Part shown: positions 56,017 to 64,000 of the stretch, piece by piece
How positions within the stretch are numbered: the first letter of the stretch is position 1
How the letters are laid out: every line of letters begins with the position of its first letter
Origin: Aquincola agrisoli
GTDB lineage: Bacteria; Pseudomonadota; Gammaproteobacteria; Burkholderiales; Burkholderiaceae_C
Direction of reading: 5' to 3'
Assembly: GCF_036621135.1 (NCBI RefSeq)
Contig: NZ_JAZIBG010000036.1
Location: forward strand, 496,001 to 560,000
Length of the DNA stretch: 64,000 bases
The notes under the pieces: generated by a model
Databases searched by the model: none
The model's input: the letters and a program-made list of their open reading frames with translations, nothing else
What the model was told of the DNA's origin: nothing
Made by a program: the position numbers and the translations under genes

Positions 56017-57251
56017 CCAGCCCTCCGCCCCTGCGGGCGGCCTCCTTCGCGGGCGGTCGGCACCGCCTCGATCCGGATGGGCGGGCGAGTCAGCCGCTGA
56101 TGCGCCCGGGTGCGGTCCTGCACCTCACCGGCCAGCTGGCCGCAGGCGGCCGCGATGTCGTCGCCCCGCGTACGCCGCACGGTCGTGACGATGCCGGCGT
56201 TCAGCAGCACCTGCGCAAAGGCCGAGACCCGCTCGGCCGGCGAACGCAACAGCCCCGACGCGGGAAAAGGATTGAAGGGAATCAAGTTCAGCTTGCAAGG
56301 CACCGCAGGTGCACCGGCCTGGCCATTGACCAGCCTGACCAGCGCACGCGCCTGCTCCGGTGAGTCGTTCGCACCATCCAGCATGCAGTACTCGAAGGTG
56401 ATGAAGTCGCGCGGCGCGGCCTGCAGGTAACGCTCGCAGGCGGCCATCAGTTCCGCCAGCGGGTACTTGCGGTTCAAGGGCACGAGCTGGTCGCGCAGCG
56501 CATCGTCGGGCGCATGCAGCGAGACCGCCAGCGCCACCGGGCAATCCTCGCGCAACCGGTCCATCATGGGCACGACGCCGGAGGTGCTCACGGTCACGCG
56601 GCGGCGCGACAAGCCATAGCCATGGTCGTCGAGCATCACGCGCAGCGCAGGCACCAGCGCACCGTAGTTCTGCAGCGGCTCGCCCATGCCCATCATCACG
56701 ACGTTGTCGATGGCGCGCTCGCCGGGCGCGAGCTTCAGACGCTGGCGCAGGTGGTGCTCGGCATGCCACAGCTGGGCCAGGATCTCGCCGGTGGACAGGT
56801 TGCGGCTGAAACCCTGGTGCCCGGTCGAGCAGAAGCGGCACCCCACCGCGCAGCCGGCTTGCGACGACACGCACAGCGTGCCGCGGTCCGCCTCGGGGAT
56901 GAAGACGGCTTCGACGGCATCGCCCGCACCGACGTCGAACAGCCACTTGATCGTGCCGTCCGCAGAGGCCTGCTCGCTGATGATCTGCAGGCCCTGCACG
57001 GCGGCCTTGCCGGCCAGCTTGTCGCGCAGGGAGCGCGCCAAATCGGACATCTGCGCAAAATCGGCAGCGCCCTTCTGGTGAATCCAGCGAAAGAGCTGGA
57101 CGGCGCGGAAGCGCTTTTCGCCCAGCCCTTCGCAGAAGGCCGCGAGGCCTTCGAGGTCGAAATCCAGCAGGTTCACACGCCCCGGAGCCACGCCCCCGCC
57201 CGCGACGGTGTCGGCAACTGCGGCGGGCGCCTTCGGAGCGAGTGCGGCCAT
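56013..57251 (-). CDS. rlmN: Dual-specificity 23S rRNA/tRNA A2503/A37 C2-methyltransferase
   Basis: Radical SAM methylase of 412 residues. The cluster ligands C134, C138 and C141 sit in QAGCAVGCRFCSTG. The resolving cysteine lies in RRTRGDDIAAACGQLAG near the C-terminus. The tail after it is about 30 residues longer than usual and Arg/Pro-rich. It follows ndk by 17 bp. Confidence 0.96.
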   Translation of the reverse strand: MAALAPKAPAAVADTVAGGGVAPGRVNLLDFDLEGLAAFCEGLGEKRFRAVQLFRWIHQKGAADFAQMSDLARSLRDKLAGKAAVQGLQIISEQASADGTIKWLFDVGAGDAVEAVFIPEADRGTLCVSSQAGCAVGCRFCSTGHQGFSRNLSTGEILAQLWHAEHHLRQRLKLAPGERAIDNVVMMGMGEPLQNYGALVPALRVMLDDHGYGLSRRRVTVSTSGVVPMMDRLREDCPVALAVSLHAPDDALRDQLVPLNRKYPLAELMAACERYLQAAPRDFITFEYCMLDGANDSPEQARALVRLVNGQAGAPAVPCKLNLIPFNPFPASGLLRSPAERVSAFAQVLLNAGIVTTVRRTRGDDIAAACGQLAGEVQDRTRAHQRLTRPPIRIEAVPTAREGGRPQGRRAG

Positions 57252-57268
57252 GCGGACTTCGCAGCCGG

Positions 57269-57694
57269 TCAGCGGCTGTAGACGTTCATGCCGGGGAAGA
57301 AGAACGCGATTTCGACCGCGGCCGTTTCCGGGGCGTCGGAGCCGTGCACGGCATTCGCGTCGATCGAGTCGGCGAAGTCAGCGCGGATCGTGCCCTTGTC
57401 GGCCTTCTTGGGATCGGTGGCGCCCATCAGGTCGCGGTTCTTGGCGATGGCGCCTTCGCCTTCCAGCACCTGGATCATCACGGGACCCGAGATCATGAAG
57501 CTGACCAGGTCATTGAAGAACGGACGCGCCTTGTGCACGGCATAGAAGGCTTCCGCCTCGCCCTTCGACAGATGCGCCATGCGCGCGGCGACGACCTTGA
57601 GGCCGGCGCCTTCGAAGCGGGCGTAGATCTGACCGATCACGTTCTTCGCGACGGCGTCGGGTTTGATGATCGACAGAGTACGTTCGATGGCCAT
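57269..57694 (-). CDS. ndk: Nucleoside diphosphate kinase
   Basis: 141-residue kinase that balances NTP pools through phospho-histidine H117 in NAVHGSDAP. IERTLSIIKPDAV at the N-terminus and the family length are normal. AGGAGAG precedes ATG 57694. It opens the long minus-strand run to 41242. Confidence 0.97.
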   Translation of the reverse strand: MAIERTLSIIKPDAVAKNVIGQIYARFEGAGLKVVAARMAHLSKGEAEAFYAVHKARPFFNDLVSFMISGPVMIQVLEGEGAIAKNRDLMGATDPKKADKGTIRADFADSIDANAVHGSDAPETAAVEIAFFFPGMNVYSR

Positions 57695-57733
57695 GAAAAT
57701 CTCTCCTGAATCAATAACTTGGCAAAGCCTTGG

Positions 57734-57739
57734 ATTGTA
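57734..57739 (-). promoter_or_regulatory. ndk: Candidate -10 of ndk
   Basis: TACAAT on the minus strand, 39 bp before the ndk ATG, in the 60-bp gap after rluB. The -35 region is poor. It could start the ndk-rlmN transcript independently of rluB. Confidence 0.4.
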
Positions 57740-57754
57740 ACCCGACGTTCGTGC

Positions 57755-60040
57755 TCACCGACCACGGCGGCCGCCGTTGCGCCCCTTCGGGCCACCCCCG
57801 CCGCCCTTGCGATGAAAGGCGTCCGCGCCGATGTAGCCGACCGCCGTCTGCATCGGATCCGGCTCGCGCGGGCCGCCGCGGCCAGCCCCGCCAGCCTTGT
57901 TGCGGCCGCCCCCAGCACCCTTTCGGGGCACCCCTGCGCCGGCCTTCTGGACCAAGCGCTTGTCGTAGGTCTGCTGCAACGGGTTCGGGATCGGGCCGTC
58001 CTCGCTGTATTCACGGCGCGGCGCGTTGTGTTCGCGCATCAGCCGCTTGTCATAGGTCTGCTGCAAGGGATTGGGAATGGGACCGTCGTCACCGTACTCG
58101 CGGCGCGGCTGGCGTTGCTCGCGGATGGCGCGCTTGTCATAGGTCTGCTGCAGCGGATTGGGAATAGGACCGTCCTCGCGCTCACGTCGCGGACCGCGGT
58201 TTTCGCGCAGCGCGCGCTTGTCATAGGTTTGCTGCAGCGGATTGGGGATTGGGCCATCCTCGCGGTCGAGCCTCGGTGCGCGTGCGTTCTGGCGAGCCTC
58301 TCGCGCCAGCCGCTTGTCGAAGGTCTGCTGCAGCGGATCGGGGATCGACGGCGTGCGCTCGCGCGGACCCCGGCTGCCCCGAGCGTCCTGGCGATCGCCC
58401 CGCTCGCCGCCACGCTCACGCTGCTGCTGGCCGCCCCGCTTGCCGCCGCGGGCCGTCTTGCCGTCGCGGCCGCCATCGCCCTGCCGAGGCTCCTTCGGCC
58501 CCCGTGGCTGCTGCCCGATGAGGCGGCGCAGCATCCTGACATCCGGCTCCTCGAGATCCACCCAGACCCCACGCTTGAGCCCGCGCGGCAGCACCACGCT
58601 GCCATAGCGGATGCGGATGAGGCGGCTCACGGTCAACCCGACCGCGTCGAACAGCTTGCGCACTTCGCGGTTGCGCCCTTCGTTGATCACGACCTTGTAC
58701 CAACGGTTCAGCCCCTCGCCGCCACCGTCTTCGATGCTCGTGAACGCGGCCTTCTGGCCTTCGATGTCGACACCCGCCAGCAACTGGCCGCGCGCCTCTT
58801 CGCCCAGTGTCCCGAGGACACGCACCGCGTACTCGCGCTCGACGCCGAAGCGTGGATGCATCAGCTGGTGCGCCAGGTCGCCCGACGTCGTGAACAGCAG
58901 CAGGCCTTCGGTGTTGATGTCGAGCCTGCCCACGGACTGCCACTTGCCGTGTTGCAGCCGCGGCAGCTTGCGGAACACCGTGGGGCGCTGCTGCGGATCG
59001 TCGAGCGTGACCACCTCGCCCACCGGCTTGTGGTACGCGATCACCCGCGCCGGCGCGGGCGCGATACGGACCCGGATGGGCTTGCCGTTGACCTGGATGC
59101 GATCGCCCCAGGAGATCCGCTGGCCGGTGTGCGCAGGCTCGCCATTGACCGTGATCTTGCCGTCGGCGATCAGCTGCTCCATGTCGCGGCGCGAGCCGAC
59201 GCCGGCCTGTGCAAGCACCTTGTGCAGCTTGGGTGCGTCGGCCTCGGGCGCGAGCACACGCTTGGCGTGCTCGTCGGGCGCTTCGTCGTCCCTGCCCCCA
59301 TCGACCTTTGCCGCCTCGTCGGCCGCGCCCGCGTCGGCGACGACGGAAGCCCCCTCCTCGCCGACCGGCTCGGCGGGCGACTCATCATGCCCGGCATCGC
59401 CCTCGAGGCCGACGGCCGCCGGCCGCTCCGCGGCATCATCGAATGCCCCGGACAGCACCTCTGCGAACAGGGCGCCCGTGTCCGGCCGCGCCGCGGGCAC
59501 CACCGGCGCCTTGGGCGCGCCGCCGGCCGGCGCTTCGCCAGCGGCTGCAGCCACGCGCTCGCCCCGCTCCTTGCGCCCGCGGCGCCGGTTGCGGGACCGG
59601 GAAGAACGCTCGCCCTGCGCATCGACCACCGGGGCGCCGGCCGCCTCGGCGGTCACCTCCGCGGACGGCTCTCGCTCGGGCGACGCCGCCGGTGTCGTGT
59701 CACCGGCAGCCGGGGCATCGAACCGGGGAACCGGCGCGGCGCCCGTCGCGTCGGCAGCGGCTTCCGCCACGACCTCCGCGCCCTCAGGCGCCTTCGCCAC
59801 CTTCGGCTTGCGAGGCTTGCGGGCCGGCTTCGGCGCGTCGGCGGCCTCGACCGCCGTCACAGGCTCGGCCGTCGCCGCACCGGGCGCCTCGGCCTCGGCC
59901 GCGGCCTGCGACACATCGGCCGCGGCCGCCTTGCGAGGCGCACGACGGCGCTTGGGCTTGGCCTCACCCTCGGGAGCAGGATGAGACGCCGTGGCGTCCG
60001 CAGGGACGTCGGAGGGCAGATCGGAGTCGGTGGCGTTCAT
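57755..60040 (-). CDS. rluB: RluB-type 23S rRNA pseudouridine synthase with long repeat-bearing tails
   Basis: Large RsuA-family synthase of 761 residues, far longer than a plain enzyme of this family. Residues 1-270 are Ala/Glu/Pro-rich and disordered-looking, with basic patches (KPKRRRAPRKAAAA, SRSRNRRRGRKERGER). The S4 domain (about 272-330, KLHKVLAQAGVGSRRDMEQLI) and the catalytic domain with D374 in GRLDINTEGLLLFT follow. The tail after about residue 520 is Arg/Gly/Gln-rich, then holds five tandem copies of a PIPNPLQQTYDKR unit and ends GRNGGRRGR. ATG 60040 overlaps the scpB stop (ATGA). Confidence 0.92.
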   Translation of the reverse strand: MNATDSDLPSDVPADATASHPAPEGEAKPKRRRAPRKAAAADVSQAAAEAEAPGAATAEPVTAVEAADAPKPARKPRKPKVAKAPEGAEVVAEAAADATGAAPVPRFDAPAAGDTTPAASPEREPSAEVTAEAAGAPVVDAQGERSSRSRNRRRGRKERGERVAAAAGEAPAGGAPKAPVVPAARPDTGALFAEVLSGAFDDAAERPAAVGLEGDAGHDESPAEPVGEEGASVVADAGAADEAAKVDGGRDDEAPDEHAKRVLAPEADAPKLHKVLAQAGVGSRRDMEQLIADGKITVNGEPAHTGQRISWGDRIQVNGKPIRVRIAPAPARVIAYHKPVGEVVTLDDPQQRPTVFRKLPRLQHGKWQSVGRLDINTEGLLLFTTSGDLAHQLMHPRFGVEREYAVRVLGTLGEEARGQLLAGVDIEGQKAAFTSIEDGGGEGLNRWYKVVINEGRNREVRKLFDAVGLTVSRLIRIRYGSVVLPRGLKRGVWVDLEEPDVRMLRRLIGQQPRGPKEPRQGDGGRDGKTARGGKRGGQQQRERGGERGDRQDARGSRGPRERTPSIPDPLQQTFDKRLAREARQNARAPRLDREDGPIPNPLQQTYDKRALRENRGPRREREDGPIPNPLQQTYDKRAIREQRQPRREYGDDGPIPNPLQQTYDKRLMREHNAPRREYSEDGPIPNPLQQTYDKRLVQKAGAGVPRKGAGGGRNKAGGAGRGGPREPDPMQTAVGYIGADAFHRKGGGGGPKGRNGGRRGR
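57957..58352 (-). repeat. rluB: Five tandem coding repeats in rluB
   Basis: Units begin at plus-strand CGCTTGTC positions 57957, 58044, 58131, 58215 and 58311, spaced 87, 87, 84 and 96 bp. Each encodes IP(N/D)PLQQT(Y/F)DKR plus a basic spacer. Third-position changes differ between units (for example gtaggt, ataggt, gaaggt), so the protein unit is conserved more than the DNA. Confidence 0.9.
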
Positions 60041-60729
60041 GCTTGCGCTTCGGGAGAAGGGGGAGTGGCGGTCGGCGGGGAGGAAGTTCCGGGGGCGGCC
60101 GGCACGGACCCGGCTGCGAGGTCTGGGGCCGCTTCGGGAGCCGGGGTGTCGCTCTCGCCGCCGTCGAGCAGCGAAGGCTGGTCGGCCAGGCCCGTGGCCA
60201 GCAGGTCGACGGCCGCCGGATGGCCTTCGAGCGGCGGCAACTGGTCGAGGCTGGCCAGACCCAGGTCGTCGAGGAACTGCCGCGTCGTGGCATAGAGCGC
60301 CGGGCGCCCCGGCGCATCCCGATGCCCGATCGCCTCGATCCAGTTGCGGTCCTCGAGCTGCTTGACGATCTGGCTGCCCACGGTGACGCCGCGGATGTCC
60401 TCGATGTCGCCGCGCGTCACCGGCTGGCGGTACGCGACGATGGCCAGCGTCTCCATGACGGCCCGCGAATAGCGGGGCGGCTTCTCCGGATGGAGGCGGT
60501 CGAGGTACTCGCGCATCTCGGGCCGGCTCTGCAGGCGCCATCCGGAGGCCAGCGCGACGAGCTCGACCCCCCGGCCCTCCCAGTCGCGCACGAGTTCGTC
60601 GAGCAGGCTGCGCAAGGTGTCTGCGCCGACCTGGTCATCGAACAAGGCACGCATGTCGCGCAGCGCCAAGGGCTGCTGCGCGCAGATGAGCGCGGTCTCG
60701 AGGACGCGCTTTGCATCCTGTGTGTTCAT
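60037..60729 (-). CDS. scpB: Segregation and condensation protein ScpB
   Basis: SMC-complex subunit of 230 residues. Two winged-helix domains fill about 1-160, with the family core RYSRAVMETLAIVAYRQPVTRGDIEDIRGV. The tail (about 175-230) is Ala/Pro/Ser-rich. ATG 60729 is preferred over the preceding TTG. ScpA is not adjacent in the visible sequence. Confidence 0.93.
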   Translation of the reverse strand: MNTQDAKRVLETALICAQQPLALRDMRALFDDQVGADTLRSLLDELVRDWEGRGVELVALASGWRLQSRPEMREYLDRLHPEKPPRYSRAVMETLAIVAYRQPVTRGDIEDIRGVTVGSQIVKQLEDRNWIEAIGHRDAPGRPALYATTRQFLDDLGLASLDQLPPLEGHPAAVDLLATGLADQPSLLDGGESDTPAPEAAPDLAAGSVPAAPGTSSPPTATPPSPEAQA

Positions 60730-60987
60730 CAACTCAGCTTGAGGGGCGCCGATCGCTGTCGGCGGCGTTCACAACATGGACGGATCGATCAGATTCCGGC
60801 GGCGCTTGCTTGGGCCCTGTGGGGCCGCTGCTCTTGGCGGATCGGGGGCTCGTCGGTGCAACGCTGGCGAATGGGGCCTGCCGCATACCGTGAAAGCCGG
60901 AGCCGGTTCGAGTACTGAGAGACTTCGGCAGCCTTCACCAACGAACCCGGCGCATTGGAGCGGCATTGTAGCGCCCAGACGCCGCAA
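60730..60987. other. 258-bp leader between rluD and scpB
   Basis: No recognisable gene. A 72-codon minus-strand frame (60987-60769) has no family marks. Short complementary segments such as CCGGCTCCGG near 60895-60910 exist. If the promoter at 60965-60991 is used, about 230 nt of untranslated leader precede scpB. I could not assign a known RNA family. Confidence 0.4.
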
Positions 60988-60991
60988 TCAA
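60965..60991 (-). promoter_or_regulatory. scpB: Promoter of scpB-rluB
   Basis: TTGATT (60991-60986), a short 15-bp spacer and TACAAT (60970-60965). The -35 overlaps the stop codon of rluD. Confidence 0.4.
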
Positions 60992-62007
60992 GCGGACGGC
61001 GCCGGGCCATCACCACAAATCTTTTCCCACGCCTCGCGCAGGTCCGCCGGCGGCGGAGCAGAAAAGGCCAGCGGCTGGCCGCCGATCGGATGGGCAAAAC
61101 GCAGGTCCGCCGCGTGCAACGCCTGCCGCGCCATGCCCAGCACGGGGCGCCCGCCGTACACGGCATCACCCACGAGCGGATGCCCGCGCGAAGCCATGTG
61201 GACGCGGATCTGGTGCGTGCGCCCGGTGTGGAGCGTGCAGCGCACCGCGCACACGCCGTCGCGGCCACCGAGCCTTTGCACATCGGTACGCGCCGGCTTC
61301 CCACCGGCCACCACGGCCATGCGCACCCGCGACTGCGGATCCCGGGCGATCGGGGCCTCCACGGAAAACGGCACGGCGGGCACATCGCCGTGCACCAGGG
61401 CCAGGTAGGCGCGATGCACGTCGCGCGCCGCGATCGCCCGCGTCAGCGCCGTCATGGCCTGCAGCGTCTTGGCCACCACCATCACGCCGGAGGTGTCCTT
61501 GTCGAGCCGGTGCACGATCCCGGCGCGCGGCAGGTCGAACGCGCCAGCGTGGTGGGCGAGCAACCCGTTCAGCAGCGTGCCGCTCCAATGGCCTGCGGCC
61601 GGATGCACCACCCATCCGGCCGGCTTGTCCACGACGAGCAGATGCGCATCCTCGAAGACGACCGGCAGGTCCATCGGCTCGGCACGGAACGACCGGCTCT
61701 CCGCCGTGGGCACCAGCGTCACCGCAACCGACTGCCCGAGCTTCAGGCGGCGCGAGGCGGTGTCCGCCACGACTCCGTCGACCCGCACATGCCCCCGCTC
61801 GATCAGCGACTGCAAATGGCTGCGTGAAAACTCGCCGGCGTGCGCCACGAGCACCTTGTCGAGCCGCTCGCCGTGGGCAGCCTCGTCCACCCGCCAGCAA
61901 CGTGTTTCGGCCTGCGCCTCCGAGTCGGCATCGTCGGCATCGGCCTGCAGGGTCAAGGAGGCTTCCGTCACCGGCAGGTCGCCGGGGGAGCTCGAGGGGG
62001 CAACCAT
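60988..62007 (-). CDS. rluD: 23S rRNA pseudouridine synthase RluD
   Basis: Makes the helix-69 pseudouridines. The protein has 339 residues. An N-terminal acidic stretch precedes the S4 domain (about 47-100, ERLDKVLVAHAGEFSRSHLQ) and the catalytic domain with D169 in GIVHRLDKDTSG; GRTHQIRVHMASRGHPLVGD follows. ATG 62007 is the family-like start. It is divergent from bamD, a conserved arrangement. Confidence 0.94.
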   Translation of the reverse strand: MVAPSSSPGDLPVTEASLTLQADADDADSEAQAETRCWRVDEAAHGERLDKVLVAHAGEFSRSHLQSLIERGHVRVDGVVADTASRRLKLGQSVAVTLVPTAESRSFRAEPMDLPVVFEDAHLLVVDKPAGWVVHPAAGHWSGTLLNGLLAHHAGAFDLPRAGIVHRLDKDTSGVMVVAKTLQAMTALTRAIAARDVHRAYLALVHGDVPAVPFSVEAPIARDPQSRVRMAVVAGGKPARTDVQRLGGRDGVCAVRCTLHTGRTHQIRVHMASRGHPLVGDAVYGGRPVLGMARQALHAADLRFAHPIGGQPLAFSAPPPADLREAWEKICGDGPAPSA

Positions 62008-62012
62008 ATAAT
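62007..62012 (+). promoter_or_regulatory. bamD: Perfect -10 (TATAAT) for bamD
   Basis: TATAAT overlaps the rluD start codon and would begin transcription about 40 bp before bamD. No clear -35 hexamer lies 17 bp upstream. Confidence 0.5.
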
Positions 62013-62058
62013 TCGCGCTCGATTTTTCAGCGGAGCCGGATCCTTCCCGGCGCAGACG

Positions 62059-62880
62059 ATGACCGTTTCCCGACCCGCGCAACGCGCAGCCCGTTGGCTC
62101 GCGATTCCGGCGCTGGCCAGCGCCCTGGCGCTCGGTGGCTGCAGTTCCACGCCCAAGGAAGACCCGAACTCGCAGCAGGCGGTCGACAAATTGTACGAAG
62201 ACGCCAAGGACGACATCTCGTCGGGCAACTTCGAGCGCGCGACCAAGACCCTCGAACGGGTCGAGGGCCGCGCCGCCGGCACGCTGCTGGCACAGCAGGC
62301 CACGCTGGAACTGGCCTACGTGCACTACCGGACCGGCGAACGCACCGAGGCGCTGGCGGTGCTCGACCGGTTCATGAAGCTGCACCCGTCCAGCCCCGCC
62401 TACGACTACGCGCTGTACCTGCGCGGCATCATCAACTTCAACGACAACCTCGGCTTCCTCGGCAGCCTTTCGCGCCAGGAACTGTCGGAGCGCGACCAGC
62501 AGGCCTCGCGCGACTCGTACCAGTCGTTCAAGCAGCTGGCGGACCAGTTCCCCGGCTCGAAGTACGCACCCGATGCGCGTGAGCGCATGAACTACATCGT
62601 GAACGCGCTGGCGGAATATGAAGTTCACGTCGCCCGCTACTACTACCGCCGTGGCGCCTACGTGGCCGCCGCGAACCGCGCCCAGCAGGCCACGCAGGAG
62701 TTCCAGCGGTCACCGGCGGTGGAGGAAGCCCTCTACATCCTCGCGATGAGCTACGACAAGCTCGGCCTCGTGCAGTTGCGCGACGACAGCGAACGGGTGC
62801 TGAAGCAGAACTTCCCGGACAGCCGCTTCGTCAGCGAAGGCCTGCGCGAGCGCGAAAAGGCCTGGTGGCAGTTCTGGTGA
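62059..62880 (+). CDS. bamD: Outer-membrane assembly lipoprotein BamD
   Basis: Essential BAM lipoprotein of 273 residues. Lipobox LGGC gives C28. TPR-type helices run through about 45-245 (DKLYEDAKDDISSGNFERAT, then FPGSKYAPDARERMNYI). ATG 62059 (MTVSRPAQRAARWLAI) is the natural signal-peptide start. BamA and BamB are also in the window. Confidence 0.95.
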   Translation: MTVSRPAQRAARWLAIPALASALALGGCSSTPKEDPNSQQAVDKLYEDAKDDISSGNFERATKTLERVEGRAAGTLLAQQATLELAYVHYRTGERTEALAVLDRFMKLHPSSPAYDYALYLRGIINFNDNLGFLGSLSRQELSERDQQASRDSYQSFKQLADQFPGSKYAPDARERMNYIVNALAEYEVHVARYYYRRGAYVAAANRAQQATQEFQRSPAVEEALYILAMSYDKLGLVQLRDDSERVLKQNFPDSRFVSEGLREREKAWWQFW

Positions 62881-62907
62881 CCTGAGCCGCGCGGGGGGCG
62901 CCCATCG

Positions 62908-64000
62908 CTAGGCGTCGTGGTGCAGCGCCAGCGCCCGCAGCCAGTCCAGCGCCTCTTCCTCGCTGGCCGCCTGGGTCATCGGCGGCAGCGCCGAACGCAG
63001 CCGGCGCCCATAGTTCATTTGCGCCATGCGCGGGTCGCACACCACGAGCAGGCCGTGATCGGTCTCGCTGCGGATCAGGCGCCCGGCCCCCTGCTTCAGC
63101 GAGATGGCGGCATCGGCCACGAAGCATTCGCTGAACGCATTGCCGCCCTGGTTTTCGATGCGCTTGACCCGCGCCTCGACCAAGGGATCGTTCGGCGGCG
63201 GGAACGGCAGCTTGTCGATCAGCACGCATTGCAGTGCGTCGCCCGGTACGTCGATGCCCTCCCAGAAGCTCTGCGAGCCCACGAGCACGCTGGCGGGCCG
63301 TGCGAGGAACTGCTGGATCAGCGAGCGCTTGGGCTGCTGGCCCTGCACCAGCACCTCGATGGCCCCGCCCGCCCAGGACAGCTCGTCGCGCAGCGACTGC
63401 GCGATCGTCTGCATTGCCCGCAGCGTCGTCGTCAGCACGAAGGTGCGCCCCCCCAGCGCCTGCGCGCAGCGGGCCGCCAGCCGCCCCACCTCCTCCGGAT
63501 GGCGGCTCTCGTTCGGCTTGGGAAAACGCGGAGGGATCCACAGACGCGCGTGCGCGGCATAGTCGAACGGACTGCCCACGCGCAGCTTGTGCGCATCCTC
63601 GAGTCCCGTGGCACCGGTGAACCAGCGCAGGCCGTCGTCGTCACCCAGGGTGGCCGAGGTGAACACCCAGGCCCGCGGGGCCGCTTGGCGCTGCTCGGTC
63701 AGCATCTCGCGGATGTCCAGCGGCGCTTCCACGAGGCGCGCCTGCTGGGCGGAGAGGTCGATCCACCGCACGTGCTCGGGCGTCGGCGGTTCGGCGAAGT
63801 GGCGTGCGACCTGCGCCGCCTGCTGGGCACGGGCCTGCAGGCGCACGAAGTCGGGGCTGGTCTCGCTCACGACCGACAACCCGTCGACCGCCGCATCGCA
63901 CGCTGCCGCGACGGCCTCGAGCGCGGCGCAGAAATCGGCGGCCGCCGCGCGCTCGTTCCAGCGCAACTTGATCGACGCGTACACCTCGCGCATCGAGCCG
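62908..64000 (-). CDS. dinG: DinG/YoaA-type ATP-dependent DNA helicase, N-terminus beyond window
   Basis: C-terminal 364 or so codons of an XPD-like superfamily 2 helicase. SFWEGIDVPGDALQCVLIDKLPF and GAGRLIRSETDHGLLVV, split over motifs V and VI, and AWVFTSATLG are typical of DinG. The Walker box and the iron-sulfur cluster region would lie right of the window. The frame runs past position 64000, so an ATG at 63993 is not the true start. DinG is an SOS gene in E. coli, but this promoter cannot be seen. YoaA is the main alternative name. Confidence 0.85.
   Translation of the reverse strand, partial: GSMREVYASIKLRWNERAAAADFCAALEAVAAACDAAVDGLSVVSETSPDFVRLQARAQQAAQVARHFAEPPTPEHVRWIDLSAQQARLVEAPLDIREMLTEQRQAAPRAWVFTSATLGDDDGLRWFTGATGLEDAHKLRVGSPFDYAAHARLWIPPRFPKPNESRHPEEVGRLAARCAQALGGRTFVLTTTLRAMQTIAQSLRDELSWAGGAIEVLVQGQQPKRSLIQQFLARPASVLVGSQSFWEGIDVPGDALQCVLIDKLPFPPPNDPLVEARVKRIENQGGNAFSECFVADAAISLKQGAGRLIRSETDHGLLVVCDPRMAQMNYGRRLRSALPPMTQAASEEEALDWLRALALHHDA

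Noticed and set aside
57957..58352. CRISPR-like array
   Set aside because: The repeats are in frame within rluB, 84-96 bp apart, and encode a conserved peptide; there are no unique spacers or cas genes.
60730..60987. 6S RNA or another known structured RNA
   Set aside because: I looked for a long closing stem with a central bubble and found only short complementary segments, so no family is assigned.
60769..60987. 72-codon minus-strand frame before scpB
   Set aside because: No ribosome site, no family mark, and its start lies inside the predicted promoter.

Overview
The window reads as core chromosome of a high-GC betaproteobacterium, most likely order Burkholderiales. The basis is gene content and order: the rpsF-priB-rpsR-rplI operon, HisZ beside PurA, a Bug-family (TctC-like) solute receptor next to a TctDE-type two-component system, a PEP synthase with its divergent regulator, and the run frr-uppS-cdsA-dxr-rseP-bamA-skp-lpxD-fabZ-lpxA-lpxB-rnhB. 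Coding density is very high, only one gap exceeds 300 bp, and I see no insertion sequence, integrase, prophage block, CRISPR array or rRNA operon. The species is not determined.

Left part (1-11.8 kb): a truncated Bug receptor gene diverges from tctD-tctE, which is translationally coupled to hslR (Hsp15). The heat-shock set grpE, dnaK, dnaJ follows, with a good sigma-32-type promoter before grpE and a perfect DnaA box before dnaK. Next come an uncommon receiver-TPR regulator with a minimal histidine kinase, a GH19 peptidoglycan hydrolase, and a convergent radical SAM gene whose promoter carries an excellent LexA (SOS) operator.

Middle (11.8-35.5 kb): dnaB and the rpsF-priB-rpsR-rplI operon (with terminator), a VC_2705-type sodium:solute symporter, and the divergent pair ppsA / PEP synthase regulatory protein. 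Then comes a same-strand run read from 35.5 to 20.6 kb: rpsB-tsf, pyrH-frr-uppS-cdsA-dxr-rseP-bamA-skp-lpxD-fabZ-lpxA-lpxB-rnhB and an RNA methyltransferase. It links translation factors, undecaprenyl and phospholipid precursors, one MEP isoprenoid enzyme, lipid A synthesis and outer-membrane protein assembly.

Right part (35.8-64 kb): dadA and the NAD(P)HX repair gene nnr on the plus strand, rnr on the minus strand, and tRNA-Leu(CAG) with a bidirectional terminator. A long minus-strand run follows, read from 57.7 to 41.2 kb: ndk-rlmN-pilW-rodZ-ispG-hisS-yfgM-bamB-der-hfq-hflX-hflK-hflC-DUF2065-hisZ-purA-phosphoribosyltransferase. Upstream of it lie rluB (with an unusual repeat-bearing C-terminal tail), scpB and rluD. 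bamD is divergent from rluD, and a DinG-type helicase gene is cut by the window end. BamA, BamB, BamD, Skp, RseP, LpxA/B/D and the YfgM-like protein make outer-membrane biogenesis the strongest shared theme.

I did not find a clear new multi-gene system. The best leads are the LexA-controlled radical SAM gene with a possibly leaderless start, the tandem repeats in RluB, the receiver-TPR/kinase pair, the symporter with an EF-hand-like loop and no ordinary start codon, and a small upstream ORF before the GH19 hydrolase.
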